64,000 nucleotides of DNA from Candidatus Terasakiella magnetica (GTDB lineage: Bacteria; Pseudomonadota; Alphaproteobacteria; Rhodospirillales; Terasakiellaceae), in the NCBI RefSeq assembly GCF_900093605.1, contig NZ_FLYE01000003.1, positions 62,001 through 126,000 of the forward strand, in the 5' to 3' direction. Position numbers and translations under genes: made by a program. Positions 54,145 through 62,017 of the stretch are shown piece by piece (the stretch's first letter is position 1; every line of letters starts with the position of its first letter). Under the pieces are notes generated by a model, which saw nothing but the letters and a program-made list of their open reading frames with translations, was not told where the DNA came from and searched no databases.

Positions 54145-55410
54145 ATGAGCGCGCAAGATATTAAAGCAATGATGGCAGAACTTGGTGAAAAGGCGAAAGC
54201 CGCAGCCCTGGAATTGTCCATTGCCCCAAGTGAGCAAAAAAACGATGCCCTGTTAAAAGGGGCAGCCTTGCTGCGCGCTAATGCACCGATGATTAAAGAA
54301 GCCAACGCCAAGGATATGGCAGCAGGCCAAGAAAAAGGCTTAAGCGGCTCTATGCTGGATCGCCTCATGCTGGATGATGCGCGCATTGAAGGTATGGCAA
54401 AAGGTCTTGAAGCGATTTCCCAGCTGGATGACCCGGTCGGTGAGATCATGTCTCAATGGGATCGCCCTAATGGTTTGAATATCACGCGTGTGCGTGTGCC
54501 CCTTGGTGTTATCGGCATTATTTACGAATCGCGCCCAAACGTAACGGCGGATGCGGGGGCTTTATCATTAAAGTCAGGTAATGTGGCGATTTTGCGTGGT
54601 GGCTCGGAAAGCTTTCATTCCAGCCATGCGATTATGGATTGTCTCGCCCAAGCGCTGGAACAAGCGGGCCTGCCCAAGACCTGTATTCAAATGATCCCCA
54701 CAACCGACCGTGCAGCCGTTGGTGAAATGCTCACCATGTCTGAAACCATTGATGTGATTGTGCCCCGTGGCGGTAAAGGTTTGATTGAGCGCATTACGCG
54801 CGAGTCGAAAATTCCGTTGTTTAAACATTTAGATGGTATTTGCCATATCTATGTGGATGCGGCCTCGGATTTGGAAAAAGCCCGCAAGGTGATTGTAAAT
54901 GGTAAAATGCGCCGCACAGGAATTTGCGGGGCAACTGAAACCGTGTTGATTAATCGCTCTGTTCTTGAAAGTCAGGCCAGTGCCATTTTAGGTGACCTGA
55001 TGGATGCGGGCTGTGAGGTCCGCGGTGATGGGGATATTCAGGCCCTTGATGATCGTGTGGTTGCAGCGAGCGAAGAAGATTGGGGCATGGAATATCTTGA
55101 TGCCATCGTTTCTGTCAAAGTGGTTGAGGATGTGAAAGAAGCGGTGAGCCATATTAATAAGTATGGCTCACATCATACCGATTGCATCATCACCGAAGAT
55201 AACCAAGCTGCGGAAGATTTCCTCAATCAGGTGGATAGTGCGATTTGTGTGCTTAATGCCTCAACTCAATATGCCGATGGTGGTGAGTTTGGCATGGGCG
55301 CTGAGATCGGCATTTCCACGGGTAAAATGCATGCGCGTGGGCCCGTTGGTGTGGAACAGCTCACCAGCTTTAAATATAAAGTGCGCGGTGATGGGCAATG
55401 TCGTCCATAA
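54145..55410 (+). CDS. proA: Gamma-glutamyl phosphate reductase
   Basis: 421 residues from the ATG at 54145, which has AAGGAA at a good spacing; the ATG at 54136 is too close to it. An aldehyde-dehydrogenase-like enzyme: [40 protein letters not shown], and the catalytic Cys in [18 protein letters not shown]. It reduces glutamyl phosphate in proline synthesis. It heads the plus-strand run proA-nadD-rsfS-rlmH. Confidence 0.96.
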   Translation: MSAQDIKAMMAELGEKAKAAALELSIAPSEQKNDALLKGAALLRANAPMIKEANAKDMAAGQEKGLSGSMLDRLMLDDARIEGMAKGLEAISQLDDPVGEIMSQWDRPNGLNITRVRVPLGVIGIIYESRPNVTADAGALSLKSGNVAILRGGSESFHSSHAIMDCLAQALEQAGLPKTCIQMIPTTDRAAVGEMLTMSETIDVIVPRGGKGLIERITRESKIPLFKHLDGICHIYVDAASDLEKARKVIVNGKMRRTGICGATETVLINRSVLESQASAILGDLMDAGCEVRGDGDIQALDDRVVAASEEDWGMEYLDAIVSVKVVEDVKEAVSHINKYGSHHTDCIITEDNQAAEDFLNQVDSAICVLNASTQYADGGEFGMGAEIGISTGKMHARGPVGVEQLTSFKYKVRGDGQCRP

Positions 55411-55448
55411 GCGTGCGTTTTTTTGACGCCCTTTTGTGGAATTAGGCA

Positions 55449-56048
55449 ATGCGCATTCCTTCTTTTGGACCTCAGACAAAATTAACAGTCGGCCTTTTGG
55501 GCGGGTCGTTTAACCCCGCCCATGAAGGTCATGTCTATATTTCTGAGACAGCATTGAAGCTTTTGGGGCTAGATCAGGTTTGGTGGCTGGTGAGCCCGCA
55601 AAACCCGCTGAAATCCAAAAAAGGCATGGCTTCAATCGAAAACCGGGTGAAATCTGCACAAAAAGTGGTGCGAAATCCCCGCATTCAGATCACAACACTT
55701 GAAACTCGGCTCAACACCCGCTATACCGCCGACACGCTAAAAGCATTAAAGCGGCGTTATCCTCATATTCGCTTTGTCTGGATTATGGGGGCTGACAATC
55801 TGGCCACGTTTCATCGTTGGAAAGATTGGCAGGCGATATTCAAGACCTGCCCAATTGCAGTCTTTCATCGCCCGACCTATGCTTTAAAGGCTATATCGTC
55901 GATGACAGCAAAATGTTTTGCATCATATAGACTGCCCCAAAAGCAGGCATCTGTGTTAAAATGTAAAGATACTCCGGCTTGGGTCTTTCTGCCCATACGG
56001 GGAATGGCGATCTCGGCGACCCAGATCAGGCAACAAATGAAGGACTAA
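55449..56048 (+). CDS. nadD: Nicotinate-nucleotide adenylyltransferase
   Basis: 199 residues. Nucleotidyl-transferase motifs GLLGGSFNPAHEGHVYIS and the C-terminal AISATQIRQQM (the ISxTxxR motif) are clear, with FVWIMGADNLATFHRWKDWQ between. It makes deamido-NAD. The N-terminal dozen residues precede the usual start, as in many alphaproteobacteria. Confidence 0.95.
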   Translation: MRIPSFGPQTKLTVGLLGGSFNPAHEGHVYISETALKLLGLDQVWWLVSPQNPLKSKKGMASIENRVKSAQKVVRNPRIQITTLETRLNTRYTADTLKALKRRYPHIRFVWIMGADNLATFHRWKDWQAIFKTCPIAVFHRPTYALKAISSMTAKCFASYRLPQKQASVLKCKDTPAWVFLPIRGMAISATQIRQQMKD

Positions 56049-56100
56049 GACCATAGCACGCAAAAAAAACGGCCAGATAAGCTCCAAGGAAATCCTGGAA

Positions 56101-56445
56101 ATGGCTGTCACTTCCCTTGACGACGATAAAGCAAGAGATATCGTAACGATTGATCTGGCTGGTAAATCCAGTCTTGCTGACCATCTTGTTATTGCGTCTG
56201 GTACGTCTCAACGCCAAGTGGTTGCTATGGCGGATCATTTGATGGAAAAACTAAAAGCCCAAGGCCTGAAAGGTCTGTTTGCTGAAGGTAAAGAGCAAGG
56301 CGATTGGGTTGTGGTTGATGCCTTTGATGTGATCATCCACCTGTTCCGCCCAGAAGTTCGCGATTTCTACAATCTTGAAAAAATGTGGAATGTTGAACTG
56401 CCTGAAAGCGGTGCCAGCGAAGAAAACTCCGAACATATCGGTTAA
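56101..56445 (+). CDS. rsfS: Ribosome silencing factor RsfS (start uncertain, possible AUA at 56053)
   Basis: From the ATG at 56101 it has 114 residues: LDDDKARDIVTIDLAGKSSL, ADHLVIASGTSQRQVVAMAD, EGKEQGDWVVVDAFDVIIHL and FRPEVRDFYNLEKMW identify RsfS, which binds L14 and blocks subunit joining. That start has AAGGAA upstream but leaves part of the first helix out. The frame continues upstream without a stop as ARKKNGQISSKEILE, a sequence resembling the N-terminus of relatives. Its first codon would be ATA at 56053, placed 8 bases after an AAGGA. No ATG, GTG or TTG lies in this extension. Coupled to nadD in either case. Confidence 0.9.
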   Translation: MAVTSLDDDKARDIVTIDLAGKSSLADHLVIASGTSQRQVVAMADHLMEKLKAQGLKGLFAEGKEQGDWVVVDAFDVIIHLFRPEVRDFYNLEKMWNVELPESGASEENSEHIG

Positions 56446-56450
56446 AAACC

Positions 56451-56915
56451 GTGCATGTGCGCACACATATTATCGCCATGGGAAAATGGAAAAAAGGCCC
56501 GGAAAAGGACCTTTTTGAAACCTATGGCGCCCGCATGCGTCCCGCCCCCGTCCTAAAAGAACTGGATTTTCGCAAAAAACTATCTGGCGCGGAGCTGAAA
56601 CAGGCTGAGGCGGAGCTTTTGCTCAATGCGGTGCCTAATGGCGCGGTGATTGTGGCATTGGATGAGCGCGGTAAAACATTTTCGAGTCGCGAATTTGCTG
56701 GAAAAATCCAGAAATGGCAGGATCAGGGCCGCGGTGATATTGCCTTTATCATCGGCGGGGCTGATGGGCTGGATGAAAGCGTGCGCGCCCGTTCTGATTT
56801 GCTCATAAGTTTTGGGTCAATGACATGGCCCCACATGCTGGTGCGCCCCATGTTGGCTGAACAGCTCTTTCGCGCATCGGCGATTTTATCGGGTCATCCT
56901 TACCATAGGGACTGA
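56451..56915 (+). CDS. rlmH: 23S rRNA (pseudouridine-1915-N3) methyltransferase RlmH
   Basis: 154 residues from the GTG at 56451; the GTG at 56457 is an alternative. SPOUT fold with the AdoMet knot: NGAVIVALDERGKTFSSREF, IAFIIGGADGLDESV, and SFGSMTWPHMLVRPMLAEQL with the terminal GHPYHRD. It methylates pseudouridine 1915. It follows rsfS after 5 bases, the usual order. Confidence 0.96.
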   Translation: MHVRTHIIAMGKWKKGPEKDLFETYGARMRPAPVLKELDFRKKLSGAELKQAEAELLLNAVPNGAVIVALDERGKTFSSREFAGKIQKWQDQGRGDIAFIIGGADGLDESVRARSDLLISFGSMTWPHMLVRPMLAEQLFRASAILSGHPYHRD

Positions 56916-56993
56916 TTTATTCGCCTTTAGGTTATACTTACCCAAAAAAAACCGGATATTATACTTTATTTCCCAATAAAGACGTTTGCGGTT

Positions 56994-57023
56994 TTGACGA
57001 AAACGGGCATAATCCCCTATAAC
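56994..57023 (+). promoter_or_regulatory. Promoter upstream of the receptor-tip-like gene
   Basis: TTGACG (56994-56999), 18-base spacer, TATAAC (57018-57023), about 40 bases before the ATG at 57065. A small hairpin (CTTTAT/ATAAAG) precedes it. Confidence 0.6.
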
Positions 57024-57064
57024 TTGAGAAACGACTTTTACTAACTAGGGGCGAAGCGATAAAA

Positions 57065-57772
57065 ATGCAAGATTCTGTCAGCTCATATGCGTTGGAAGCT
57101 GCTGACCAACAGGTTGCGCAATACCAACAAGAACTCTTTGGACAATGTAGAAATACATTTGAAGCCTTTCAGGGGCTTGGCGATGTTGCCGAAGATATGC
57201 GGATTCTTTCCTTGAATGCGGAATTAGCAGCCGGCCGTGCTGGTCAATATGGTGTTTCTATTCGTGCCTTGACGCAATATACGCGTGAGTTGGTAAACCG
57301 CTTGGAACAGATCAATCTTGAAATGCAAAAGATTGAAGCCTTCAATGCAGCCGAAGAAGAAGTCCAAGAAGAAGCCGCTGCGGTTGAATATGCTGAAACT
57401 GTTGAAGCTGTGGAAGAATACCCACAGGAATATAGCGAAGAATATGCGGCTGAAGAAGCCACCTATAGCGAAGCTGATGATATTGCTTATGCGCTGGAAA
57501 GATTTGCCAGTGATAATGGTGGTGTGAAATACCTTAACGAACAAGCAAAACGCATTGCTGAGGTTGTTTCACAATCCAACTCTATTGCGACAAACATGGC
57601 GATTGAGGCCGCAACGGCTGGTCAATATGAAGATACATTTACCAATGTGGCAAATGATATGCGCGGTTTCGTAGATACCTTGAAAAACATGGTGACACGT
57701 GCGCAGGATTCTATTGAAAAAGCATTCCGTGCAGAAAAAAGCCTTAAAGAGATTGATGCAGCCGGTCGTTAA
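57065..57772 (+). CDS. Soluble protein with two chemoreceptor-tip-like segments
   Basis: 235 residues, no membrane helix. Residues about 46-85 (RILSLNAELAAGRAGQYGVS, IRALTQYTRELVNRLEQ) and 170-210 (SNSIATNMAIEAATAGQYED, TFTNVANDMRGFVDTLKNM) each recall the LLALNAxIEAARAGExGxGFAVVAxEVRxLA tip of methyl-accepting proteins. Between them is a Glu/Ala/Tyr-rich linker (EEYPQEYSEEYAAEEATY). The first copy keeps the NAE-AAGRAG pattern better. No methylation helices are present. It may dock on receptor arrays or be a stand-alone four-helix bundle; both are inference. Confidence 0.75.
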   Translation: MQDSVSSYALEAADQQVAQYQQELFGQCRNTFEAFQGLGDVAEDMRILSLNAELAAGRAGQYGVSIRALTQYTRELVNRLEQINLEMQKIEAFNAAEEEVQEEAAAVEYAETVEAVEEYPQEYSEEYAAEEATYSEADDIAYALERFASDNGGVKYLNEQAKRIAEVVSQSNSIATNMAIEAATAGQYEDTFTNVANDMRGFVDTLKNMVTRAQDSIEKAFRAEKSLKEIDAAGR

Positions 57773-57799
57773 TCGACTGCTCATCAGCTCAGTATTTAT

Positions 57800-57864
57800 T
57801 ATGTGGGTCGTTGTTGGTTGAAGTGTCAAAATATCTGGCATTTTTGCGGGCAACGACCCACATA
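57800..57864. repeat. 14-bp perfect inverted repeat upstream of gpmI
   Basis: TATGTGGGTCGTTG (57800-57813) and CAACGACCCACATA (57851-57864) are perfect inverted copies separated by 37 bases. No T-run follows. It lies between the receptor-tip-like gene and gpmI and could be a terminator, an mRNA-protecting stem or a leader for gpmI. Confidence 0.7.
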
Positions 57865-57904
57865 CATTACGACTATGACACGAACCTTGAGACCCTAAAG
57901 CGCT

Positions 57905-59467
57905 ATGACCAACATTAAAGCTGCCCGCCCAACGATCCTTTGTATTCTTGATGGTTGGGGAGAGAGAACAGAACAAGCAGACAATGCGATTGCGATTGCC
58001 CAAACACCAACGTGGGACCGTTTGTATCAGGACTGTCCAACAACACGTCTGGATGCTTGTGCTGAAAAAGTTGGTCTGCCCAGTGGTCAGATGGGGAATT
58101 CTGAAGTCGGTCATATGAATTTGGGTGCGGGCCGTGTGGTTATGCAAAACCTTCCGCGCATTGATAAAGCAGTGGCTGATGATGCGCTGGGGGATACCCA
58201 GGCCATGACCGATTTGGTCACTTCCTTGAAGAAAACGGGTGGAGCGTGTCACCTTATGGGCTTGATGTCGCCCGGTGGTGTGCATTCTTCCCAAGACCAT
58301 ATGGTTGCCTTGGCAAAGACGCTGGATGAGCAAGGTGTTGAAGTGCATCTTCATGCCTTTTTAGATGGGCGTGATACTCCACCGAGCAGCGCCAAAGAGT
58401 TTGTTGCCAAGTTTGAAGATGATATTTCCAACTGTAAGAATGTGAAAATCTCAACGATTTCAGGGCGTTTTTATGCCATGGATCGCGATGAACGTTGGGA
58501 ACGTGTCTCTAGTGCTTATGAGGTGATGACCCAAGGCAAAGGCGAGCAGGCTGAAACTGCTTTAAACGCGATTACCCAGTCCTATGATAAGGGTGAAACC
58601 GATGAATTTGTTTTGCCCACAGCCATTAACGGTTTTGATGGGATGCAAGATGGTGATGCGCTTTTGATGGCAAATTTCCGGGCAGATCGTGCCCGTGAAA
58701 TTTTGGCGGCACTAGCGGACTCTTCATTTGATGGGTTTGAACGTTCCAAGGTTGTTTCATTTGCGGCAACAACGGGCATGGTGGAATATTCAAGCCACCA
58801 TAATACATTTATGAGTGCTTTGTTTCCGGCACAAAAGCTGAGCAATATTTTGGGCCAAGTTGTTTCAGAAGCGGGCATGACCCAGTTACGTATTGCAGAA
58901 ACAGAAAAATATGCCCATGTGACTTTCTTTTTAAATGGCGGGGAAGAAAAAGTCTTTGAAGGTGAAGACCGTATTTTGGTTCCTTCACCCAAAGTGGCGA
59001 CTTATGACCTTCAGCCAGAAATGTCTGCACCGGAGCTGACTGATAAACTGGTGGGGGCCATTGAGGCTGAAAAATATGACCTCATTGTTGTGAATTATGC
59101 CAATGGCGATATGGTCGGTCACACAGGTGTACTTGACGCCGCAGTCAGTGCAGCCCAAACGGTTGATGGGTGTCTGGCACGTCTTGAAAAAGCGATTGAA
59201 AAGACAGGCGCGACCATGTTGATCACGGCTGATCATGGCAATGCGGAAATGATGAAAGATCACCAAACAGGCCAAGCCCATACCGCCCATACACTTAATC
59301 CGGTTCCGGTTGTTTTGGTCAATGCCCCTGAGGGAGTAAATGATCTGGAAGACGGTTCATTAGCTGATGTGGCGCCGACCTTATTGCAGTTGATGGGGCT
59401 TGCCCAACCCGCTGAGATGAGTGGACGCACATTGATTAAAGGTGCAGGACTTCGTGCAGCACAATAA
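57905..59467 (+). CDS. gpmI: 2,3-bisphosphoglycerate-independent phosphoglycerate mutase
   Basis: 520 residues. The catalytic Ser is in SGQMGNSEVGHMNLGAGR, metal ligands in ILDGWGERTEQADNA, VHLHAFLDGRDTPPSSA, NYANGDMVGHTG and LITADHGNAEMM. Interconverts 3- and 2-phosphoglycerate. No good ribosome binding site precedes the ATG. The end overlaps the envC start. Confidence 0.96.
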   Translation: MTNIKAARPTILCILDGWGERTEQADNAIAIAQTPTWDRLYQDCPTTRLDACAEKVGLPSGQMGNSEVGHMNLGAGRVVMQNLPRIDKAVADDALGDTQAMTDLVTSLKKTGGACHLMGLMSPGGVHSSQDHMVALAKTLDEQGVEVHLHAFLDGRDTPPSSAKEFVAKFEDDISNCKNVKISTISGRFYAMDRDERWERVSSAYEVMTQGKGEQAETALNAITQSYDKGETDEFVLPTAINGFDGMQDGDALLMANFRADRAREILAALADSSFDGFERSKVVSFAATTGMVEYSSHHNTFMSALFPAQKLSNILGQVVSEAGMTQLRIAETEKYAHVTFFLNGGEEKVFEGEDRILVPSPKVATYDLQPEMSAPELTDKLVGAIEAEKYDLIVVNYANGDMVGHTGVLDAAVSAAQTVDGCLARLEKAIEKTGATMLITADHGNAEMMKDHQTGQAHTAHTLNPVPVVLVNAPEGVNDLEDGSLADVAPTLLQLMGLAQPAEMSGRTLIKGAGLRAAQ

Positions 59468-60689
59468 GCTTTTTCATAAATTTGTCTTGGTCTGCGCACT
59501 CTTTCTTTGGGGTGTGCAGCAAGAAGGTGTTGCGCAAAGCCAAACAGATGAGCTGCAACAAATTGAAAAAGATATTCAAAAGCAAAAGCAACAAAGTAAC
59601 CAGCTGAAAAGCAAATCGGAAAGCTTGAAAAAAGAAGCGGTTGCTTTGCGTGCAGAACTTATTGCCTTGTCGCAATCTGTTCAACAACGCGAAGCCAACG
59701 TCACGCGCCTTGAAGATTCGCTTGCCATTATCAAGCTGGATGAAAATCAAGCCCGTCTTGCGCTGGAAGAACGCCACGGGCAATCGGTTGAAACTTTGAT
59801 GGCGCTGCAACGTTTGGCGCTTAACCCACCAGAAGCCATTATTGCCTTGCCCCAACCGCCTGCCGATATGGTGCGCAGTGCGATTTTGCTGCGCTCCATT
59901 GTGCCGCAAATTCAAGAACAGGCCACGGTTTTGCGCCGCGAAGTCACGCTTTACGCCCAAAAACGCAAACAGTTGGAAGTGCAAAAAGAACAGCTCAGCC
60001 TTGCCAATGTGAATTTGGATGATGAACGCAGGCGCTTAAATGCCCTGATTTCTGAGAAAAAGAAACTCAGCAAACGCTTTTTAACAAAAAGCCGCAACGC
60101 CCAAAAACGCATCGCATCTTTGAGTAAAAAAGCCAAATCCCTGCGCAGCCTGATTGATAAGATCAATCGTGAGAAAAAGGCCCAAGCCGCACGGGTAAAA
60201 AAAGCCAAACCTGCGAGTCGTGATGTTAGGCAAGAACGGGATGTGGAAATCGTTTTGGGCAAGCCGCCAAGTGGCAAACCCATTGCTAAAGCTAAGGGTA
60301 AATTATCTCGCCCGGCATCGGGCAAGCTCGTGATGAAATTTGGCCAGCGTGAAAAATTAGGCGGTAAACACAAGGGTGTGAGCTTTAAAACACGCCGTGG
60401 TGCACAGATTGTTGCCACATATGATGGACAAATTGCCTTTGCAGGGCCTTTTCGTGGCTATAAACAGCTGTTAATCATTGATCATGGCGGTGGATATCAT
60501 ACACTACTGACTGGGATGGATCGCATTGATGTGTCTGTGGGGCAATGGCTTTTAAGCGGTGAGCCTGTAGGCATCATGTCGCAAAGCAGATCAGGGCGTG
60601 ATACTCTCTATTTCGAACTGCGCAAAAATGGCGCACCAATTAATCCGTCGTCTTGGATGAGACGACAAAACGCAAGGGCGCGAGGATGA
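59454..60689 (+). CDS. envC: EnvC-like murein hydrolase activator (degenerate LytM/M23)
   Basis: 411 residues from the GTG at 59454; the GTG at 59442 is an alternative. Both lie inside the end of gpmI. A signal peptide (LFHKFVLVCALFLWGVQQEG) is followed by two long coiled coils and a C-terminal M23 domain (HKGVSFKTRRGAQIVATYDG, LLIIDHGGGYHTLLTG, TLYFELRKNG). The zinc site is broken: HKGVS lacks the Asp of HxxxD and TLYFEL replaces HLHFEL. As with EnvC it should activate an amidase rather than cut peptidoglycan. Overlaps ctpA by 4 bases. Confidence 0.9.
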   Translation: MQHNKLFHKFVLVCALFLWGVQQEGVAQSQTDELQQIEKDIQKQKQQSNQLKSKSESLKKEAVALRAELIALSQSVQQREANVTRLEDSLAIIKLDENQARLALEERHGQSVETLMALQRLALNPPEAIIALPQPPADMVRSAILLRSIVPQIQEQATVLRREVTLYAQKRKQLEVQKEQLSLANVNLDDERRRLNALISEKKKLSKRFLTKSRNAQKRIASLSKKAKSLRSLIDKINREKKAQAARVKKAKPASRDVRQERDVEIVLGKPPSGKPIAKAKGKLSRPASGKLVMKFGQREKLGGKHKGVSFKTRRGAQIVATYDGQIAFAGPFRGYKQLLIIDHGGGYHTLLTGMDRIDVSVGQWLLSGEPVGIMSQSRSGRDTLYFELRKNGAPINPSSWMRRQNARARG

Positions 60690-62002
60690 CCATTCGATTT
60701 TCCAAGGCGGTAGCTTTTCTGGTGAGTTTCCTTTTCATTGCACCTTCTTTCGCAGAAGAGGCAAAACAGGAAGATCCGGCAAAAACCTATCAACTGCTCA
60801 ATCTCTTTAGTGAGGTTTTTGAAAAGGTACGTAGTGATTACGTTGAAGAAAAGACCGATCAGGAAATTATCGAAGCCGCGATCCAAGGGATGCTTAGCTC
60901 GCTTGACCCGCATTCAAGCTTTTTAAATGCAGATCATTTTAAAGATATGCAGGTCCAGACCAAAGGCCAGTTTGGTGGTCTTGGTATTCAGGTTTCCATG
61001 GACCCAAGCGGTTTGATCAAGGTGATTTCACCTATTGATGACACGCCTGCCTATAAAGCAGGGATGAAAGCGGGTGATTTGATCAGCCATCTTGATGGTG
61101 AAGGTGTCAGTGGCCTGACGTTGAGCCAAGCGGTTGATAAAATGCGCGGGCCAGTAGGGGCTGACATTACCATGACGGTGCGTCGCAATGGCGAAAAGCC
61201 CTTTGATGTGACCATCACACGTGCTGTCATTAAGGTGCCAAGTGTGCGCAATCGTATGGAAGGCGATATCGGTTATATCCGCATCACCAGCTTTACAGAA
61301 CAAACCGAGCGCGGCCTGAAAAAAGCCATTGATAAATTCAATAAAGAAAAGGGTGATCGCTTAAAAGGGATCGTTCTTGATTTGCGCAATAACCCGGGTG
61401 GTTTGCTTGATCAGGCCATTGCGGTTTCTGATGCCTTCTTAAGCCGTGGTGAAATTGTTTCAACGCGTTCGCGCCGCAGCGAAGATATCCAGCGTTATAA
61501 CGCCCGTCCCGGTGATCTGGCCGATGGGCTACCGGTCGTTGTGTTGATCAACGGCGGCTCGGCTTCTGCTTCTGAAATTGTGGCCGGTGCCTTGCAAGAC
61601 CATGCCCGTGCTTTGATCTTAGGCACACGTTCCTTTGGTAAAGGGTCTGTTCAAACGATCTTGCCACTGGGTGTGCATGGGGCCATGCGTTTAACAACAG
61701 CGCGTTATTATACGCCAAGTGGACATTCAATTCAGGGCGTTGGGATTGATCCTGACATCAAGGTTGAGATTGCCAAGATTGAAAAAATCGGCGTAGGTGT
61801 TGGTACGCGTGAAGCTGATCTTCGTGGCTCATTGAAAAATACCGATGAAGATGCAAAACAGCGCAAAGACAAGGCTGATGAAGAACGCAACGGTAAGAAA
61901 GAGGACGTGAAAAAGCAGGAAGATTACCAGCTTAGTCGCGCCCTTGATCTGATTGAAGGTATTTCGCTTTATTCAGAAATGCCAAGAAATACAGAAGAAT
62001 AA
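60686..62002 (+). CDS. ctpA: Carboxy-terminal processing protease (S41)
   Basis: 438 residues from the ATG at 60686, which overlaps the envC stop (ATGA). A signal peptide (AVAFLVSFLFIAPSFA) is followed by PDZ (GQFGGLGIQVSMDPSGLIKV, DDTPAYKAGMKAGDLISHLD) and the catalytic domain: Ser in INGGSASASEIVAGAL and Lys in RSFGKGSVQTILPL. The C-terminal tail is charged. A periplasmic protease; the pairing with envC is conserved. Confidence 0.95.
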   Translation: MTIRFSKAVAFLVSFLFIAPSFAEEAKQEDPAKTYQLLNLFSEVFEKVRSDYVEEKTDQEIIEAAIQGMLSSLDPHSSFLNADHFKDMQVQTKGQFGGLGIQVSMDPSGLIKVISPIDDTPAYKAGMKAGDLISHLDGEGVSGLTLSQAVDKMRGPVGADITMTVRRNGEKPFDVTITRAVIKVPSVRNRMEGDIGYIRITSFTEQTERGLKKAIDKFNKEKGDRLKGIVLDLRNNPGGLLDQAIAVSDAFLSRGEIVSTRSRRSEDIQRYNARPGDLADGLPVVVLINGGSASASEIVAGALQDHARALILGTRSFGKGSVQTILPLGVHGAMRLTTARYYTPSGHSIQGVGIDPDIKVEIAKIEKIGVGVGTREADLRGSLKNTDEDAKQRKDKADEERNGKKEDVKKQEDYQLSRALDLIEGISLYSEMPRNTEE

Positions 62003-62017
62003 TCAAAGGTAAGTAAG

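Noticed and set aside
52843-54237. Longer N-terminus of the MFS protein (up to 54237)
   Set aside because: The extra 58 residues overlap the proA start on the other strand and are Cys/His/Phe-rich without a transporter pattern; the ATG at 54063 is better.
57569-58354. 261-codon open frame on the minus strand over the start of gpmI
   Set aside because: His/Arg/Cys-rich shadow crossing two real genes; no family resemblance.
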